Source: Nannochloropsis oceanica (lineage: Eukaryota > Sar > Eustigmatophyceae > Eustigmatales > Monodopsidaceae). Taken from it: DNA of 64,000 nt. The DNA is taken from NCBI GenBank assembly GCA_004519485.1, contig CP038110.1, positions 620,001-684,000 of the forward strand, read 5' to 3'. Of the stretch, positions 55,448 through 64,000 are shown in pieces (position 1 is the stretch's first letter; the number at the start of each line of letters is the position of its first letter). The notes under the pieces are model-generated. The model had not been told where the DNA came from and searched no databases. It worked only from the letters and a program-made list of their open reading frames with translations. The translations under genes were made by a program, and so were the position numbers.

Positions 55448-56191
55448 TCAAAGGAATGACGTGTAGAGCAATTCATGTGCTGTGATCAGTCCGTGCCAGG
55501 CGAAAATCACATAAAATCCTATGTTTGTTGCTGGCGTTGACGCCGTAGAGAAAAAGCAGCGGGTGGCGTGGCCGGCCGCCATCGTGAAGTCAGGGGCAAG
55601 TTGCAACATGGAGCTTGACTTGCTTGACGACATCCTTCTTCTCAGCCATTCAAAGTCTTCCCCGCCAGTTGTGTCGATGGTCACACACACGTCGTACACG
55701 CGCCCATCATAATTTCGATACACATGAGGCTCTGTAGTTAATCCGCATGAAAAGAATCGATTCAACAAACACAACTATCGATATTTATCATTCTTTTGAG
55801 GTGCATTCCTTCACAAAATAATGCGCGGCCTTCTCTTTTTCTTTTTTTGGTCGAGAGGATGGGGAGAGGAATATGGGAGGAGAGGTGAACATGCTTGTAT
55901 TTGGATTCTAGCCATGCATGCCGAAACAATAAATGAGGACAGACAAGATTCAGCCACGTGCAGAGCGGGTGGTGAGGAGGTCGACGTCGCTTGAAGCTTT
56001 CTTCTCTCACTTGTTTTTACCTGCTGATAACGCCTGCCATCAGTCACATAGCACAAAAGATAGTGATCGTCAATGTTTGCAGTCCCCACAAAAGTGGGCG
56101 GTTTTCTAGCATTCAAATGCAGCCCAGGAGTGTAGAAAGAGTAGGAATTTATCTGTTCATACCCCTCAATTCGACTTCGAATGTTCCTGAC
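55448..56191 (-). CDS. Unassigned protein, 2 coding segments, 5' end missing
   Basis: Segments 56191-56011 and 55731-55448 join in phase 1 through a GTGAGA...CTACAG intron (about 154 aa visible). The product has ordinary, non-repetitive composition: INSYSFYTPGLHLNARK, PTFVGTANIDDHYLLCYVTDGRRYQQ, HVYRNYDGRVYDVCVTIDTTGG, EDFEWLRRRM, then a Ser/Ala-rich part and a hydrophobic end (TNIGFYVIFAWHGLITAHELL). The first segment has no usable ATG and is preceded by an acceptor-like TTAACAGAATAG, so at least one short 5' exon is expected in 56192-56335, very close to the end of the neighbouring CDKAL1 gene. I do not recognise the family. Confidence 0.5.
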
Positions 56192-56335
56192 CTATTCTGT
56201 TAACAAAGCACAAGAATGAACAACCAAAGGAATTTTAAAAAAGGCCACAAAACGACACAGTTCGAAAATGCATTTTTTAGTCACCTTGTTTATTTATTTA
56301 TTTTATTTTATTTTACTTTCACCATTCCCCACCCC

Positions 56336-57033
56336 TCACTCCACGATGCCCATGCACCTCGCAAGCCACGAGACGATCAAAGACAACAAGGCCATTAAGG
56401 CCCAAAATGAGACAGAAAGTAATTCTGCCTTCGCCCCCCGCCACAACCATGAAGAAGTCGAAGACAGCTTAGACGAGGATCTGCCAAAGAACAACCGAGA
56501 GAAAAAAGTCGTGCTTCCCCCCGACATGGTAGTGGTCGAAACGGGCGACAAACTAGAGATTAAGTTCCCTCCCAAACTCCCTTCGCTGCTACCAGTATTA
56601 TGCTGCTGCTGCGGTGGCGGTGTTTGAGCAAGGGAGGAGAATGTTGGTGATGGCTCGGGGTGCGGAGAATGAAACTTCCCTCGACGGGAGTGTCTCTTCC
56701 CGTCCGAAGGCATGGAGGAGGAAAGGGGAGCCTCGAGCCGCCTCACCAAGGAGGAGGAGGAGGAAGCTGCTGAGGATTCTGATGATGGCAAGGACGATGA
56801 GGAGAAGGGAAAGGAGAGAAATGGAGCGGAATAGGCACAGTCTGCTGTATCACTTCCTTCACTTTTCTTCACGTCGGGCTTGGTGGCCGCCCCTGAACAA
56901 GCGCACGCCCCCCTTTCTGCACAGCAGAGCATGTTGCTGCTGCTGCGGCTGCTGCTGCTGCTGATTCTGCTAGCCTTAGTGTTGTTGCTGCTGCTCTTAC
57001 TGCTACAGCAGCTGTTCTTCGTCGAACACCCGG

Positions 57034-57064
<31 letters not shown>

Positions 57065-59666
57065 GGTGGCCTGCGGGGCGGGTTCGGCTGCTTTGGCTGC
57101 TCCTCCTTCTCGTTCTCGCAGACCCATACCTAGTTGACGAAAGGCTACAGCGGCGGCCGCCGCGTCCTTGCTGTTTTGGGTCAGGACTGTGTTAGCATTG
57201 TTACTGTTGCTGTTGTTAGTGGGCACCGCCGACTCCCCTTTTGAGCCCGAGGAAGTTATTGTGCTGCTGCTGCTACTGCTTGTGGTGAGGGCGAGGGGGG
57301 TTAAGAGGTCCTTCACAGTCTTCCCCAGGGCCATTATGGAGAAAAGCGAAGACTTCTCTTCCTGCCTCTCCTCAATCTTCCCTTCCTTAACACCGCCATC
57401 TGCTGCCAATGCCGCCTCCACCGCTTCTGTCCCTATCCCTGCTACTGCTCCTGCGCGCGTGACACGTGCAGTGTTCTCCTTGAGCTCCTTCCCCTCCTTC
57501 TTCGCCGCATGGTACAGCTGTGGGTTCGTCCCCCTCAGTACTCCTGGCCCCCTTCCTTCCCTCCCTCCTTCCTTCCTTATCCTCTCACAGCTCACCACCT
57601 CCCCCCACACGTGCCAGCGAGCCACTCTCGTGATTTTCACCTGAGCCACCACTCCCTCCCTCCCTTCCTCCCACGGGACCAGTACCTTGACATAGGCCTT
57701 GGTATGACCCACCGCATACCTCCCATCCTCGCTCCTCTCCCGATTTATCCACACCGTCGTCAGCCCTCCCTGCTTCCCGCCCTCCATCCCTGCGTATGGA
57801 TCGAAGGATTCAAATAGACGCGTTAGGCGGCGGGACCTGTCTTTGACGACCTGAGAAGGGACTTTGGGCATCTTGGCTGCAGGCGTGCCAGGACGGGGGT
57901 AGAACTGGATCAGGGAGAGAGAGAGGGAGGAAGGGAGGGAGGAAGGAGTCGGATAAGTTAAGTAACCAAGAATTCACACAACAGAGGAGAAGAGGGGAAG
58001 GGGGAAGCACGGGAGGAGGCACAGGCAGGGGGGGCGGGAATACCTGAGAAATGTTGCAGATGGAAATTTTGTACTTCTCTACCAAGGCCAGGGTCTCCAA
58101 GAAATCCTCCTCTGTCTCCCCCGGGAAGCCACAGATAATGTCGGTCGCGATGGTCACCCCTGGCACGGTTGCTCGTAACGTGTCGACCACCCTACAGAAT
58201 TCTTCTACGGTATACTCCCTCTTCATAGCAGCCAGAACCCGGTTAGAACCCGCCTGCACCGGGACATGCAGGAACGAAAACACGTTCGGGTGTCGCAAAC
58301 ACGCCGCCATCGCATCGAGCTGGTTAAGGATATAAGGTGGGTTTGTCATCCCTACCCTCAACATAACATTCGTCGGCAAGAGATCCGTGAGTCCTTCCAA
58401 CAACCGTGGCAGTAACGTCGCCTCCCTCCCTCCCTCCCTCCCTCCCTCCCCAATATTCACCATCAAGTCCCGTCCATACGCCCCTGTATCCTCACTCGAC
58501 AACCATATCTCCGTCACCCCTCCCTCCTTCCCTCCCTCCTCCAAGACCTGCCTGGCCCTATCCCAAATGGCCTCCAAGGCATAACTCCCTAGCTTTCCCC
58601 TCGCATGTCTCGTTTTACAGTATGTGCATGCGCCCAAACACCCCGTTGACAAGGGAATGATCTCCACCAGCGGGTTCTTCCTCACCTTCGGTATGTCCAA
58701 GCGAGGCAACGGGGCCTTGCTAAGCAGCTTAACCGTATGTCCTGCCAGTGTCTGCTCCACCACCTCCACCACCCGCTCCAACTGCGCCAATCCCAAAAGA
58801 CTACATCCCTCCAGATCCGTCAAGAATCTGTCTCCTTGAGGGACACAGCCCGCGACCACCACAGACTTGCCTTGAGAGTGAGCTTTGGTGATCAAATTCG
58901 CCATGCCCTGCTGGGAAGGGTTTTTGACAGTGCAGCTGTTGAGGAGCCAGAGGGAGGCGTCATCACGTTCAGCTTCGGGTAGGAGGGTATAGCCGTAGGA
59001 AGAGAGCATCCCTTCCATGTACTCGCTGTCACTAACGTTGTGCGAACAGCCAAAGGTCTTGACCCACAGGCGCTCCGTGCCCGGGACGGGGGGGGAGGAG
59101 GCAGAGGAGGAGGCAGAGGACGAGGCAGAGGACGAGGGCAGGGTAGAGGAAGGCGGAGCAACACCACAGCTACTAGTCATTGTTGTCGTCGTCAGTGTTT
59201 TGGTCTTGCCCACTATCTTTTCACTCTTCGTGCCCACTTCTGACACTGGAGAGAGAAGGGGCAATGCGGATACGTGCTGGAGACTTGCAGCATCATTAGC
59301 GTTGCTGCTGCTACCGCTACTGCCGCTCTTAGTGGAGATCTTGCGAGGCAGAACGACGAGCCCCACCGCCGGATGCGCGTGACGAAGAGGATCTTGACCC
59401 CATTCGTCCAAGGGGACAAGCTCCTCAATGTCATCGAGGGGAGGAGGAGGGGGAGGCTGGCGCTGCCGGTGGCGGTGATGGCGATGCTTACTGCTGCTGG
59501 AACCAGTGCTCCCGCTGCTGCTGCTCTTTATGTGCGTGGTCTTGCTGGCGGAATCCTCCATCATCATTGCTTCCCTTAAGTACCACGAGTCGCCGCCCCT
59601 ATTGGCGTATGGAAGGCGAGGCAAGGCGTCAGTTTGTTGCTTAGTCACATGCCCATTGTGTTGCAT
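56336..59666 (-). CDS. CDKAL1: tRNA ms2t6A methylthiotransferase CDKAL1 (e-MtaB type), 2 coding segments
   Basis: Segments 59666-58044 and 57904-56336 join in phase 0 (1063 aa), about twice the usual length. The N-terminal MTTase domain starts LWVKTFGCSHNVSDSEYMEGML and has the three cluster cysteines (TFGC, NSC, AGC). The radical SAM motif CLGACTYC (about residue 350) binds the second [4Fe-4S] cluster. NVFSFLHVPVQAGSNRVLAAMKREY, IATDIICGFPGETEEDF and FYPRPGTPAAKMPKVP, which crosses the splice, are family hallmarks. A TRAM-like segment follows (VKVLVPWEEGREGVVAQVKIT). It adds the 2-methylthio group to t6A37 of tRNA-Lys(UUU). A disordered Ser/Ala/Gln-rich insert of roughly 260 residues precedes a C-terminal membrane helix (FWALMALLSLIVSWLA), the tail anchor typical of the ER-bound eukaryotic form. 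Confidence 0.95.
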
Positions 59667-60219
59667 ATTGCCTGGAAGTACATTACTTAGGTTCACTCAA
59701 CCCATGCCAACGCTTAACAGTTTTATGTCGAGTTTGCATTGTTTGTGGTCAGTGGTCCCAGCTGCAGTCCTGAAGAACTATCCACGGCACGGACAAGCGC
59801 GAAAAGGCATCGCCGCCGCCCAAGCACGAAAACAAGGCAGATATTTCCTCGAGTTGAACGAAAATTCCTGATTTCAAGGTCTAATAGAAGCCTCAGACAT
59901 ACACAAAGACTACAGGCGTGGTCGCGTAATTTATACTTGCGCGCAGCGTATTGTTTATTGCTTTGATTTCCTCCCCTGTTTCAGCCTCCCGGTCCCCAAC
60001 TATATAGCATCATCTAGCATGACGTGAAACACCAACAAGGATCGACCTTAAGCCATGTCGACCTGTCTTTGCTGCTACTGCTACTAGCCAAGCTCATCTT
60101 CCTTCTCCAAACCCTTTTGAACAACTATACAGGTGCACCACGGAGGAGAGTCAGAGTGAGGTGTGCTTCCTTGTGGACGTCGTCCTCCTCCTTTTGGGCG
60201 GCCTGGAGTCCAGGCTACG
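59667..60219. other. Divergent intergenic region
   Basis: Separates the starts of CDKAL1 (-) and the PPR gene (+) and so should hold both promoters. An in-frame TGA at 60157-60159 closes the PPR frame upstream of its first ATG. Confidence 0.55.

Positions 60220-64000
<3,781 letters not shown>

Overview
This window is nuclear DNA from a eukaryote with spliced genes, most likely a photosynthetic stramenopile of the Nannochloropsis/Microchloropsis (eustigmatophyte) kind. The lineage is inferred from gene character, not from a database match. Several proteins begin with a hydrophobic signal segment followed by a short motif ending in Phe (TITAF, TQAF, TTGF), the bipartite presequence type of secondary red plastids. 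There is a heterokont-style bZIP, and a papain/ML-domain protease fusion of a kind I know from oomycetes. Genes are packed a few hundred bases apart on both strands. I found no rRNA, tRNA, CRISPR array, viral relic or transposon.

Layout. 0-13 kb: a thioredoxin-TPR protein, a DUF985/cupin_5 protein, a very long Rab-like/ankyrin/Roc-COR protein, a coiled-coil low-complexity protein and a papain-type protease with a C-terminal ML domain. 13.8-31 kb: an intron-dense block with Obg GTPase (11 coding segments), branched-chain 2-oxoacid dehydrogenase E1 beta (11) and an eIF4A-like DEAD-box helicase (13). Two intronless genes lie between the last two: a 2H phosphoesterase and a plastid small multidrug-export-like membrane protein. 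31.7-43 kb: a Tim17/22/23-family protein, the Rab3GAP catalytic subunit with long poly-Glu runs, an RS-rich splicing-type protein and a trypsin-like protease. 45-59.7 kb: a USP22/Ubp8-like deubiquitinase, RNA polymerase subunit RPABC4, a large bZIP factor, an unassigned two-segment gene and the tRNA methylthiotransferase CDKAL1. 60.2 kb to the right edge: a plastid pentatricopeptide-repeat protein that runs off the window.

The genes are mostly unrelated housekeeping functions (plastid and mitochondrial biogenesis, membrane traffic, transcription, tRNA modification, proteolysis), as expected of a random compact nuclear segment. The most unusual feature is the intron architecture of the 14-31 kb block. 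Many introns carry a (GGGA)n tract immediately after the 5' splice site and a complementary (CCCT)n tract just before the 3' splice site, so one transcript could fold each intron into a stem that brings its splice sites together, or form G-quadruplexes beside the donor. The same block holds small exon-edge duplications: a triplicated acceptor, a decayed exon copy carrying a stop, and an exon/donor relic. It also holds one homopolymer-linked frame break.
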